DNA of 13,428 bases, taken from Undivivens sp041654215 (lineage in GTDB: Bacteria > Omnitrophota > Gorgyraeia > Gygaellales > Profunditerraquicolaceae). This document shows, piece by piece, positions 1-7,400 of this stretch. How positions within the stretch are numbered: the first letter of the stretch is position 1; each line of letters starts with the position of its first letter. Location: the NCBI GenBank assembly GCA_041654215.1, contig JBAZDY010000041.1, positions 1 to 13,428 of the forward strand, read 5' to 3'. The position numbers were made by a program, and so were the translations under genes. The notes below the pieces were generated by a model, which was given only the letters and a program-made list of their open reading frames with translations, searched no databases and had not been told where the DNA came from.

Positions 1-801
1 TTTCACCGGCCCGTATTTCTTGCGTTTTCCCTGGCCGTGATTTTAATGCATTCAGGAGCAAATCTCATCAACGATTACTACGATTTCCGCAAGGGAGTGG
101 ATAAGCCTGGGGCGCACGGCTCAGGCTGCGCTTTGACGCAGGGGCTGCTTTCCCCGCGTCGGGCGCGCGCGTGCTCTTATTTCTGTTTTCTGGCGGCCTT
201 TATCCCGGGTGTGTTTCTTGCCGCGCTGCGTGGCCCAGTCCTCATGTTCTTTGGGTTTGCCGGCTTCATGGGAGGTTACGGCTATACCGGCAGGCCGTTC
301 GGTTTCAAATATCTCGCGCTCGGAGAGGTGCTGGTTTTTCTTCTTCTGGGGCCGCTGCTGGTTGTAAGCGGTTACTTCGCTTTCTCGGGCAGACTGTCGC
401 CTTCTGCCGCTTATGTCTCATTGCCGGCGGGATTGCTGGCAGCCGCCATTCTGCATTCCAACAATCTGCGCGATATGCGTCCAGACAGGGAAGCCGGGAT
501 CAACACTATGGCGCTTTGGCTCGGCCTGCGGGGAGCGAAAACGGAATATTACCTCCTGCTTGCTTCTTCGTATCTCTGCATACCGGTAATGTGTTTCCTG
601 GATATGGTTCCGCCCGCCGCGTTCTTGACCTGGCTGACCTTGCCTGCCGCGGTCTCCTGCGCGTTGTCGGTGCGGAATGCCGAAGCCGGGCAGTCAGCCG
701 GTATCGCGAACATTGACGTGCGCACGGCCGGTCTGCATTTAGCGTTCGGTCTTATTTATGCGGTTTCTTTTCTGGCGCCGTTGTTGTCCCGCCGTTTATG
801 A
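1..801 (+). CDS. menA: MenA-type UbiA-family prenyltransferase, 5' end missing
   Basis: Integral-membrane prenyltransferase of the UbiA superfamily, most like 1,4-dihydroxy-2-naphthoate polyprenyltransferase, which attaches the isoprenoid tail in menaquinone synthesis. The frame is open from base 1, so the gene begins upstream; 266 residues are visible, and MenA proteins usually have about 290-300, so perhaps 25-40 are missing. The first Asp-rich motif reads NDYYDFRKGVD near the window edge, followed by a GSG-x-AL-x-x-GLLSP stretch. The second Asp-rich motif is NNLRDMRPDREAG about 130 residues later, followed by a T-x-A-x-x-LGLRGA stretch. Both motifs bind the Mg-diphosphate of the prenyl donor, and the wording is that of MenA rather than UbiA or COX10. 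Several hydrophobic helices surround them. A GTG at 37 and an ATG at 46 lie inside the conserved fold and are not plausible starts. It is followed by a 238-nt gap with its own promoter, so it is not cotranscribed by necessity with phoB. The UbiA family is near certain; MenA substrate specificity is inferred. Confidence 0.82.
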   Translation, partial: FHRPVFLAFSLAVILMHSGANLINDYYDFRKGVDKPGAHGSGCALTQGLLSPRRARACSYFCFLAAFIPGVFLAALRGPVLMFFGFAGFMGGYGYTGRPFGFKYLALGEVLVFLLLGPLLVVSGYFAFSGRLSPSAAYVSLPAGLLAAAILHSNNLRDMRPDREAGINTMALWLGLRGAKTEYYLLLASSYLCIPVMCFLDMVPPAAFLTWLTLPAAVSCALSVRNAEAGQSAGIANIDVRTAGLHLAFGLIYAVSFLAPLLSRRL

Positions 802-817
802 GCGAATTCCATTCTTA

Positions 818-846
818 TTGCGTTAGTTCTTTTCATAACATATAAT
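818..846 (+). promoter_or_regulatory. Probable sigma-70 promoter of phoBR
   Basis: A perfect TATAAT (841-846) lies 17 nt downstream of TTGCGT (818-823), which matches the -35 consensus only in its first three bases. Transcription would start near 853 and leave a leader of roughly 187 nt before phoB. Unlike the promoters at 3836 and 11100, no 11-bp-spaced TTCAC hexamers are in register upstream; a lone TTTCAT sits at 831-836. This suggests phoBR is expressed without the strong PhoB array used for its target genes. Confidence 0.55.
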
Positions 847-847
847 A

Positions 848-884
848 GGTAATCAAACTGGGGATGAGTGCGGTGTAGATTACC
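848..884 (+). promoter_or_regulatory. Inverted repeat at the phoB transcription start
   Basis: GGTAATC (848-854) and GATTACC (878-884) are perfect 7-bp inverted arms separated by 23 nt, starting 2 nt after the -10 box. The dyad could be an operator or a stem-loop at the 5' end of the phoB leader. The interior holds a G-rich stretch that could pair instead with CCCC at 883-886, so two folds compete. The interior segment 862-880 resembles 11184-11202 in the porin leader (16 of 19 bases). Confidence 0.4.
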
Positions 885-892
885 CCGCAGAG

Positions 893-986
893 TGCCGGAA
901 AAATGCCGAAGGGATTTTTCCGGTATCTTACGACACGGGGTTACTCGAGAAAGAAACCCCGGGCTGAAGCCCGGAGAACTTCATTT
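893..986 (+). repeat. Dispersed ~94-bp intergenic repeat, copy A
   Basis: This segment aligns with 3679-3771 at 80 of 95 alignment columns with two single-base gaps (hand alignment). It carries two dyads. The first has perfect 10-bp arms, CCGGAAAAAT (895-904) and ATTTTTCCGG (914-923), around a 9-nt loop. The second is CCGGGC-TGAA-GCCCGG (959-974). The best-conserved core runs from CGGTATCTTACG through CACGGGGTTA. Open frames cross both copies, but a one-base insertion in the second hairpin loop of copy B puts them in different frames, so the conservation is at nucleotide level. Copy A lies in the predicted phoB leader. It could be a REP-like element or a structured RNA; no transposase is nearby. 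Confidence 0.75.
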
Positions 987-1039
987 CAAACCGCAGAATC
1001 CCCAGGACGGGCAGGTTTTCGCGGCGGCAAGGAGAAGCG

Positions 1040-1738
1040 ATGGCGGGAGAGAGGATATTGATAGTAGAGGATGACAGGAATATTTCCAGATTGCTGCGTT
1101 ATAATCTGGAGAAAGAAGGCTATGCGTGTTCTCTGACTTCGAATGCCGGAGAAGCGCTGGAAACGCTTTCCAGAGATAAGACGTCGTTGATCATCCTGGA
1201 TATAATGCTGCCGGGAGGGGTGGACGGTTTTGAATTATGCCGCAGAATTAAAAGAGAACAGTCGTTGAAGGAGATACCTGTTATTATGCTCACCGCCCGG
1301 GGAGAGGAAGTGGATAGGGTGGTCGGACTGGAACTCGGCGCCGACGACTATGTTGTCAAGCCTTTCAGCCCCCGGGAACTTACCCTGCGCGTTAAAGCCG
1401 TCTTGCGCAGACAAAACGCGCCCGAACAGGGCAGGGATATCTTCGCCTGCGGGGGGCTGTATGTGAATCTCCCTGAGCATAAAGCGGAGGTGAACGGAAA
1501 AAACGTGGAGCTTACGCTTATGGAATTTAAACTCCTGGCGGTTCTGGTCTCCAGGAAAGGCCGCGTGCAGACGCGCGACAAACTTCTTTCCGAGGTCTGG
1601 GATATGCACGCCGACGTGTACACGCGCACCGTGGACACCCATATAAAAAGGCTCAGGGAAAAACTCGGCCCCGCCGGCAGGATGATCGAGACCGTCAGGG
1701 GCGTCGGTTACCGTTTTAACTCCGCATATGAAGATTAG
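1040..1738 (+). CDS. phoB: Phosphate-regulon response regulator PhoB (OmpR/PhoB family)
   Basis: DNA-binding response regulator of 232 residues, the usual family length. The receiver domain spans about residues 5-120, with the acidic pair E10/D11, phosphoacceptor D54 in ILDIMLP, T85 in MLTAR and the invariant K107 in VVKPFSP. A winged-helix output domain follows (about 130-228), with the signature L-x-E-V-W, R-T-V-D-x-H-I-x-x-L-R-x-K-L and ETVRGVGYRF. The ATG at 1040 is chosen because AAGGAG (1029-1034) precedes it by 5 nt and the receiver begins at once. The last 11 nt overlap phoR, indicating translational coupling. OmpR-family sequences alone do not prove a phosphate role; the assignment comes from the PhoR-type partner, from pstS at the end of the locus, and from two promoters in the window with PhoB-type 11-bp direct repeats. 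When phosphorylated it should activate those promoters. Confidence 0.9.
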   Translation: MAGERILIVEDDRNISRLLRYNLEKEGYACSLTSNAGEALETLSRDKTSLIILDIMLPGGVDGFELCRRIKREQSLKEIPVIMLTARGEEVDRVVGLELGADDYVVKPFSPRELTLRVKAVLRRQNAPEQGRDIFACGGLYVNLPEHKAEVNGKNVELTLMEFKLLAVLVSRKGRVQTRDKLLSEVWDMHADVYTRTVDTHIKRLREKLGPAGRMIETVRGVGYRFNSAYED

Positions 1739-3500
1739 ACTGCATTGGAAGCTTACCGCTTTTTTTTCCTGCGTTTTTATTTTCACATTCCTCGCAGGAT
1801 ATCTTTATCTTTCCGGGCAGGTGAAGGCCTTCCTGCGGGAAAATTTCTACTCGGACATTAAAAGCCAACTATTCATAAATAAAGCCGTTCTGGAAAGCCG
1901 TTTATCCGGTAAAATGCCGGTTGATTTGCAGGATACGGCCGGGGTTATCGGCAAGGCGCTGTCCCTGCGGGTGTCGATTATCGGTACGGACGGACGCCTG
2001 TTGGGCGATTCCGGATTGACGCCGGAGCTGCTGCTGGCGGCGGACAACCACGCCGGCAGGCCGGAAGTCGCCGAGGCGTTCAGGAACGGCTTCGGGACGA
2101 GCAGGCGGTTCAGCCATACCCTGCGGCGGCAGATGCTCTATATGGCAGTGCCTTTCGGCAAGGGTGAGATTAGCGGGGTACTGCGGTTCTCGGTGCCGGA
2201 GCGCCAGGCAGCATCTTTGGGCAGGCGCGGAGTGAATGTTGCCGGGGCGGGGCTGATTTTGATACTTTTTTCCAGCCTGTTCATCACTTTCGTTACGTCC
2301 GTTTATGTCTCCAGGCCGCTTGTCTCCATCTCCAGGACAGCCGAACTGATGGCGAAGGGAGATCTTTCCCGCAAGGCCCTGGTGAATTCCGGTGACGAGA
2401 TAGGAGATCTCGCGGCGTCGCTCAATGCGTTGGCCGAGGAGATAAAAGGAAGGATAGACGGCATCAGTTCCGAGAAAGCCAAGCTGGACGCCGTTCTTGC
2501 CAGTATGTTCGAAGGGCTGGTAGTTACCGATGAACAGGAAAAGGTCGTTCTGATGAACCCCTCTCTGCGCGGGCTATTTTCCGTGAAAGAAGACCCGCAG
2601 GGCAGTAAACTGATCGAGGTGGTGCGTAATACCTCCGTTCAGGAGATGGCCGATAAGATAATCTCGGAGAAAGAGCGTCTTGTCACCGGAGAGATCAGGA
2701 TATTCGTTCCTGAAGAGAAGGTATTGCGCGTTAACGGCGTTCCCATAATTCGGAGGGGGAGGCTTGAAGGCGCCGTAATGGTTTTTCACGATATTACGGA
2801 GTTGAGGCGTCTGGAAAAGATCCGCCAGGATTTTGTCGCCAACGTCTCCCATGAATTGCGCACGCCTCTTTCCAGCATAAAGGGGTATGCCGAAACTTTG
2901 CTGGACGGGGCGGTTGACGATAAAGGGCACGCGCGGGAGTTTATCGGCATCATCCATCAGGAAAGCGACAGGCTGGCAAATCTGATCAACGATCTTCTCG
3001 ATCTCGCCAGGATAGAGTCCGGGAACATGGAACTGTCCAAAGCGTCTTTTGATGTTTTGGCCGTCGCGAAACGCGCCGCGGAAAGCATGCGCGGCCAGGC
3101 GCTGGCTAAATCCATAAAACTGGAGATAACCGCTTCCTCCGGCGTCTTGCCTTTAGCTTTCGGGGATCAAGGCGGGTTTTATCAGGTGCTGACCAATCTG
3201 CTTGATAACGCCTTAAAATACACCCCGGAAGAGGGCAGCGTCACGATCTCCATAGAAGCGGCCTGTGGTTTTCTGCAGGTTAACGTCGCGGATACCGGTA
3301 TAGGTATTTCTCCGGCGGACATCCCTCGTATCTTTGAACGATTTTACCGGGTGGACAAGGCCCGTTCGCGGGAAGCCGGCGGAACAGGTCTGGGACTGTC
3401 CATAGTAAAGCACATCGTGCAGGCCCACGGCGGCCGCGTATGGGTGGAATCCGCGCCCGGCTCCGGCTCCGTCTTCAGTTTTACCATTCCTTTAGCATAA
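1728..3500 (+). CDS. phoR: Phosphate-regulon sensor histidine kinase PhoR
   Basis: Membrane-bound sensor kinase of 590 residues. Order: first membrane segment about 10-29; extracytoplasmic region about 30-165; second membrane segment about 168-194; HAMP linker about 195-245; PAS domain about 250-360; HisKA with phosphoacceptor H375 in NVSHELRTPLSSIKGY; HATPase_c with N box N490-x-x-x-N494, G1 box DTGIG (522-526) and G2 box GGTGLGLSIV (551-560). All catalytic boxes are intact. The extracytoplasmic-HAMP-PAS layout is that of the longer PhoR/PnpS type rather than the short E. coli PhoR. The ATG at 1728 overlaps the end of phoB and has no Shine-Dalgarno sequence close by, so translation probably depends on ribosomes finishing phoB. 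Known PhoR proteins take the phosphate signal through PstSCAB and PhoU; here pstS lies 9 kb away, and phoU and pstCAB are not in the window. Confidence 0.9.
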   Translation: MKIRLHWKLTAFFSCVFIFTFLAGYLYLSGQVKAFLRENFYSDIKSQLFINKAVLESRLSGKMPVDLQDTAGVIGKALSLRVSIIGTDGRLLGDSGLTPELLLAADNHAGRPEVAEAFRNGFGTSRRFSHTLRRQMLYMAVPFGKGEISGVLRFSVPERQAASLGRRGVNVAGAGLILILFSSLFITFVTSVYVSRPLVSISRTAELMAKGDLSRKALVNSGDEIGDLAASLNALAEEIKGRIDGISSEKAKLDAVLASMFEGLVVTDEQEKVVLMNPSLRGLFSVKEDPQGSKLIEVVRNTSVQEMADKIISEKERLVTGEIRIFVPEEKVLRVNGVPIIRRGRLEGAVMVFHDITELRRLEKIRQDFVANVSHELRTPLSSIKGYAETLLDGAVDDKGHAREFIGIIHQESDRLANLINDLLDLARIESGNMELSKASFDVLAVAKRAAESMRGQALAKSIKLEITASSGVLPLAFGDQGGFYQVLTNLLDNALKYTPEEGSVTISIEAACGFLQVNVADTGIGISPADIPRIFERFYRVDKARSREAGGTGLGLSIVKHIVQAHGGRVWVESAPGSGSVFSFTIPLA

Positions 3501-3544
3501 CCTTCCGTTCCTCTTCCGGGGACACAATACTTAATCAAGCCGGG

Positions 3545-3690
3545 TTACCTGTCGGAATAGCACTTTGCCTTCAAGGAGAGGCAGGTGTTCATTAGTGTGA
3601 GCACCTTGGCTAATTGGAAGAACACTTTGCCCTTGTGTGGAATTGGGCAAGTGTTCACTCGTGTGAAAGTGTTTACCTGTGGGAAAATGT
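3545..3690. repeat. Imperfect ~64-bp tandem repeat, about 2.3 units, with internal dyads
   Basis: Unit 1 begins near TTACCTGTCGGAATAGCAC (3545), unit 2 near GGAAGAACAC (3616), and a partial third begins at TTTACCTGTGGGAAAATG (3672). Shared blocks are CACTTTGCC (3561 and 3623) and GTGTTCA(T/C)T..GTGTGA (3585 and 3651), offset 62-66 nt. Each unit is itself a dyad: AACACTTTGCCC (3621-3632) faces GGGCAAGTGTTC (3645-3656) with one mismatch in 12, and the first unit shows the same pattern less perfectly. The last partial unit runs into the dispersed repeat. The units are too few, too diverged and too dyad-rich for a CRISPR array. Confidence 0.6.
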
Positions 3691-3771
3691 CGCAGGAATT
3701 TTTTCGGTATCTTACGGCACGGGGTTAATAGAGAAAGAAGGCCCGGGCTTGAAGCCCGGGGAGCTTCATTT
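3679..3771 (+). repeat. Dispersed ~94-bp intergenic repeat, copy B
   Basis: Second copy of the element at 893-986, in the same orientation. The second hairpin is longer here: CCCGGGC (3742-3748), loop TTGAA, GCCCGGG (3754-3760). The first hairpin is degraded. This copy lies upstream of the predicted receiver-gene promoter rather than in a leader, so a shared cis-regulatory role with copy A is doubtful, although both precede response-regulator genes. Confidence 0.75.
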
Positions 3772-3835
3772 GTCAGCAACAGAAACGCTAACCTACAGGT
3801 TCAATAATTCCCGCCTTCAAATCCTGGAAACGTAA

Positions 3836-3890
3836 TTTCACCATAATTTCACATGTTCTTACCTGTTCCGTCACATAGCGGTAATATATT
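3836..3890 (+). promoter_or_regulatory. Pho-type promoter: four 11-bp-spaced hexamers plus -10 box
   Basis: Hexamers TTTCAC (3836), TTTCAC (3847), CTTACC (3858) and CGTCAC (3869) start exactly 11 bp apart. A -10 box TATATT (3885-3890) begins 10 bp after the last one, and no -35 box is needed. This is the geometry of a PhoB-activated promoter, in which tandem PhoB sites replace the -35 element. It aligns without gaps to 11100-11154 upstream of the porin, including AGCGGT immediately before the -10 region. It should drive the receiver gene and probably the giant gene behind it. PhoB binding is inferred. Confidence 0.75.
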
Positions 3891-3955
3891 CTGATTAAGG
3901 GCGGCGTGATTCTTTTAAAGCGTCCGCCGGAGCAGAATACAAACCGGGAGGTTTC

Positions 3956-4387
3956 ATGGGCATTGTCAGGAGCGAGAGAGGCAACTGTTCCGTGGCCAGG
4001 AAGAGAATAATGGTCGTGGAGGATGAACAGGAGATAAGAAGGCTTATGTCTTTTCATATAGCCATAAGCGGTTACGATGCGGTTCCGGTAAGCGACGGAG
4101 CTGAAGCAGTGAAAAGCATCAGGGAAAAACTGCCCGATCTCATAGTCCTTGATATACTCATGCCGCGCATGAACGGTTGGGAACTGCTGGCCTGCCTGCG
4201 CAGAGAATTTCGAGGTAGCGATATTCCGGTGATCGTGGTAAGCGCGCTCGGTGAGGTGGACGACAAATTACGCGCGTTTGCTTCCGGCGCCGAGGATTAC
4301 ATGACCAAGCCTTTCAGCCCGAGGGAATTGGTAGCCCGGATACAAAGGATACTTGAACGGCGCGGAGACGCCGGAATCGGGGTTTGA
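3956..4387 (+). CDS. Receiver-only response regulator
   Basis: A 143-residue protein that is a single CheY-like receiver domain. Acidic residues E22 and D23, phosphoacceptor D66 in VLDILMP, S96 at the Thr/Ser switch position and K118 in MTKPFSP are all present, so phosphorylation is expected. Nothing follows the domain, so it has no DNA-binding output and must act through protein contact or as a phosphate sink. The KPFSPREL end matches that of PhoB next door, which fits an origin by duplication of a PhoB-like gene with loss of its output domain, or a shared kinase. The ATG at 3956 follows GGGAGG (3946-3951) by only 4 nt; a GTG at 3992 would give the more usual short lead into the receiver and cannot be excluded. 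It sits directly behind a Pho-type promoter and 62 nt before the giant gene, so the two are probably cotranscribed. Its kinase is unknown; PhoR is the only one in view. Confidence 0.85.
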   Translation: MGIVRSERGNCSVARKRIMVVEDEQEIRRLMSFHIAISGYDAVPVSDGAEAVKSIREKLPDLIVLDILMPRMNGWELLACLRREFRGSDIPVIVVSALGEVDDKLRAFASGAEDYMTKPFSPRELVARIQRILERRGDAGIGV

Positions 4388-4449
4388 AAGCGGCTATCCA
4401 AGGTTTGGAACAATGCGCAGACATCCCCGGATCCGGAGATATCAGGCTT

Positions 4450-7400
4450 ATGAGCAATTCGTTTCGTGAATATGATTTCTTTCGCCGCGGGGTAACGTTT
4501 TTTACTTTCTTGTCCTGCATTTTCGCTTTCTGTCTTCCTTTTTCATTCTGCGCTCCGTCTATCCCTCTAAATCCCGCCGTTTCAGAACGACCGGTTTTTG
4601 TTTTTCGGTCATTGGCTGTAGAAAACGGCAATAAGATTTTGCGTCTGCCGGTTTTCTCCGCGTCATCCGGACCAATAAGCAGGGAATCCTGTCTTGAAGA
4701 GGAAGCCGGGCGTTTGACACAGTATTTTCTCACAGGCCTTAACGCGCCGTCCGGGGATCTTTGGGTAAATCTTTCGCCGCGTGATCCGGGCAGAATCGTC
4801 GGCCCGGCGTTGAAAGGCACGGAAGCCGGCAAGGTCATGCTCGATGCCGACATACAGCTCAAAAAGGACTTTGCCGCACTTATATCTCCTTATACGAACA
4901 GGGGAAGTAATTTTTGGGTGCGAGTGAGGGTGAAGAGCGGCGAGCTGTTCGGCGCCGGGGGAATGCAAATCCCTCTGGAGATAAGGCTTTGGATAGAGCC
5001 GTCGGAAGTCGTGATAAAAGAAAGCAATGAAGGCGCTTTCATAGAGAAGGCCGCGCTGAAAGTTTCTTTTGAGCCGGTTTTCGGACCCGGGGCGGACAGC
5101 CGCCTTATCCTTTTCGGCAACTACGCCTGCGGTCTGCTTTCGCCCTCAGTTTCGGAAGAGTTGACCGCGGTGGTCAATTCCGCCCCGCGTTATTGCCGGC
5201 TGAGGCAGGCTTTCAATTCCCTGGTGTTGGCGCAATGGTTTAAACAGAGATCCGCCTCCCGAGAGGCGTATAACGAACTTGCCGCACGCGGCGTGCTCTG
5301 CGGTTTAGTCTCCGGCGCGCGCTGGTCGGCGCAGGACTACTTCAGGCAGTACAGAAAACTGGCGCAGAAGCACTCCGTGGATTTTTCTTCCATTAGTTTT
5401 TTGTCGACGGGCGAGATAAGGGTTATCTCCGGCTTCAGCGGGGGAGTTTCTTTCGCTCTACCGGCGTTTCCGCCTCCCGGAACGGTAGCCCTGCCGTTCC
5501 AGGCCGGAACGGTTACCGTCAAACCGGCCTCAGGGAATGAGACCGATAAATTGTGCAGGTCCGTGGTCGAGGCGAGCATAAAAACAGGGGCTTCCGGAGG
5601 CGTGCCGGAATTGGGGATAACCGTTCATCCTCTGCCGGACAGGACTCCCGCTGACACGGATAAGCTGTTCGTTTATGTTCATCCCGCCGCATCGGACGGC
5701 GGAGAAAGCGGAGCAGGAACCGATTCCCAGTCCGTCGATAATAACGTTGAGCGTTCAGGGATCAGCCGGCAGGAATATTTTGATAGATTGCTGCGTTCCT
5801 GGGCCGGGATACTGGATTCAAACGAGAGGAAGGAGTTCCATGCGTCAATACGCAACGATATTCTCAATATTTCCAGTCAATGCGTAACAATCATGCCTTT
5901 TATCCCTGAACGGGCAACCGGTAAGGCAGAGTCTCTGGCTTCGGATATACGGCTGATCGTTGACTTGCTCCGCGAGACCGTTCGCAGGATCGATTATAAC
6001 GTTGTCCCTGCGGACGAAGAAGAAAGAAAGTCGGTTGCCGCGGAACGGGAGGAATTGCTGGCGGCCATCGAGTATTTCGCGGAATACGAATATGCCCTGA
6101 ATTTCGTGGTGAATATTCCGAAGATCGAGCCGTATAGATTCAAACGGGGAGGGCGTTTCTGGCGTGTTTGTGAAACGGCGGTAAGGAGGGTCTTTCTCTT
6201 TGAGTACGGGCTAAGACGGTCGAGGCGGCTGCTGCTGGAGCAGACGGATAAAGTTATCAGCTTGGGGAACCGGCTGAACCGCGCCTATACCGGTAAAGAG
6301 AAATACGTTAGAGAAGAATGGAAGAAGTGGATCGCCGAGCAAGACAGCCTGAACGGCGGAGCTAAACGCGCAGCGGGCGTGAAGAACAAAAGCAGCGTTC
6401 CGCTTGGCATTAACCGGACATGGAAGACCACCGGGACCACTACCCGTTTTGTGAGTTTGATATCGGTGTGTTTGTTCCTATTTGTATCCATGCTTGATTT
6501 CGGGCACATTCTTGCCGGCATTTCGTTATTCCTGCTCAAACTGGGCCTGGTCGGCATGTCTTTTTTTATTTCCTGGTACAGTATCGCCTGGGTCGGATTC
6601 AACGACGTTTGGTATAAGCAGCGCATATCGGAACTTGAGTCATTGAGGAACAACGAAGCCGTTTGCGATTTCAGAAAAGAGCGGATTAAATCCGCGATCA
6701 CGCAGACCTTAAACAGTTTCAAGAGAGAGAAACGTGCCCCCAGCGTTGATTACATACTTGTTTTTTGCAAGCCGGGGATGAAAAAAAACGTCCGGTTGAA
6801 CCCCGAACTGCTCAGGGATGATGTTTTTCTGGAAATAACGGAAGCCGATTCCGGAAGCGGCGGGGTTTACGCGCAGGCGTGCAGCGATCTTTTGTCCGGC
6901 AGGTACGATTCGTCATTTGAGAGAACGGCGAGGCTCAAAGGTAAAAGTGTTTCCGATATGCGCGGCATCGTGATTGTCCTTGAGCGCTTCTTTTCAGTTT
7001 CCGAGACGGACGGATATCTGGATAAGGCGGCATCCGGCGCCGTATTGCCGGCAGGCTGGGGCCCTTTGAATAATCTGGAGATGGCTTTGTTGAACGGTTA
7101 TAAATCCACTCAGGAAATGGGTGCTTTGGGCAGGAGCGGGATGGTTTTTATATTTGCCGATAACTTTCTAATCAGTCCCGCGACAATAAAGGGCGATATA
7201 ACGTTGATAGGTTCATGGGACAGCTATCGGCATATAAAAGATTGGGGATTGGGGCTGCTTGTCGCCGATATCGGCAGCGGCGACAAACTGGTTAAATTGT
7301 ATGAAAAGGCGGATACTCCTCGTTTGCATAAGAAGCTTCGCAGGTCTTTTCTTTACACGGCGTTGGATTGGGAGAATGAGGACAAGACCCAGATGCTGGG

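Larger units (their letters stand above)
3501..3955. other. 455-nt gene-free region between phoR and the receiver gene
   Basis: No credible coding sequence is seen. From left to right it holds about 45 nt without visible signal, an imperfect tandem repeat (3545-3690), the second copy of the dispersed repeat (3679-3771), about 65 nt without visible signal, a four-hexamer promoter (3836-3890) and a leader of about 58 nt. The leader starts with a possible stem-loop, GGCGG (3900-3904) with CCGCC (3924-3928). No hairpin followed by a T-run is seen after phoR, so I cannot place a Rho-independent terminator. Confidence 0.7.

Noticed and set aside
171..716. 181-codon + strand frame within the menA remnant
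   Set aside because: It overlaps the UbiA-family frame, which carries both Asp-rich motifs. The alternative translation is Arg/Cys/Ser-rich without domains.
807..836. Pho array upstream of phoB
   Set aside because: Positions in register with the -10 box (812, 823) read TTCTTA and TTAGTT and do not match the TTCAC pattern. The lone TTTCAT at 831 is too close to the -10 box.
959..986. GC-rich hairpin as a Rho-independent terminator (also 3742-3771)
   Set aside because: The stem is followed by a mixed sequence ending in CTTCATTT, not a T-run. Copy A would also terminate before phoB.
868..1074. A 68-codon + strand frame crossing the repeat into phoB
   Set aside because: It lies over the dispersed repeat, overlaps phoB in another frame, and has no ribosome binding site. 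Its similarity to the other repeat copy is at nucleotide level in a different frame.
3545..3690. Possible short CRISPR array
   Set aside because: Only about 2.3 diverged units of ~64 bp with internal dyads, no uniform repeats and spacers, and no cas genes.
3614..3835. A 73-codon + strand frame over the tandem and dispersed repeats
   Set aside because: The apparent peptide is a translation of repeats. The matching frame in copy A is shifted by a one-base loop insertion, and there is no ribosome binding site.
4384..4449. TTG at 4384 as the start of the giant gene
   Set aside because: It would overlap the receiver stop codon and add 22 residues before the signal-like N-terminus, without a convincing ribosome binding site. 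The ATG at 4450 fits better, though the longer form cannot be ruled out.
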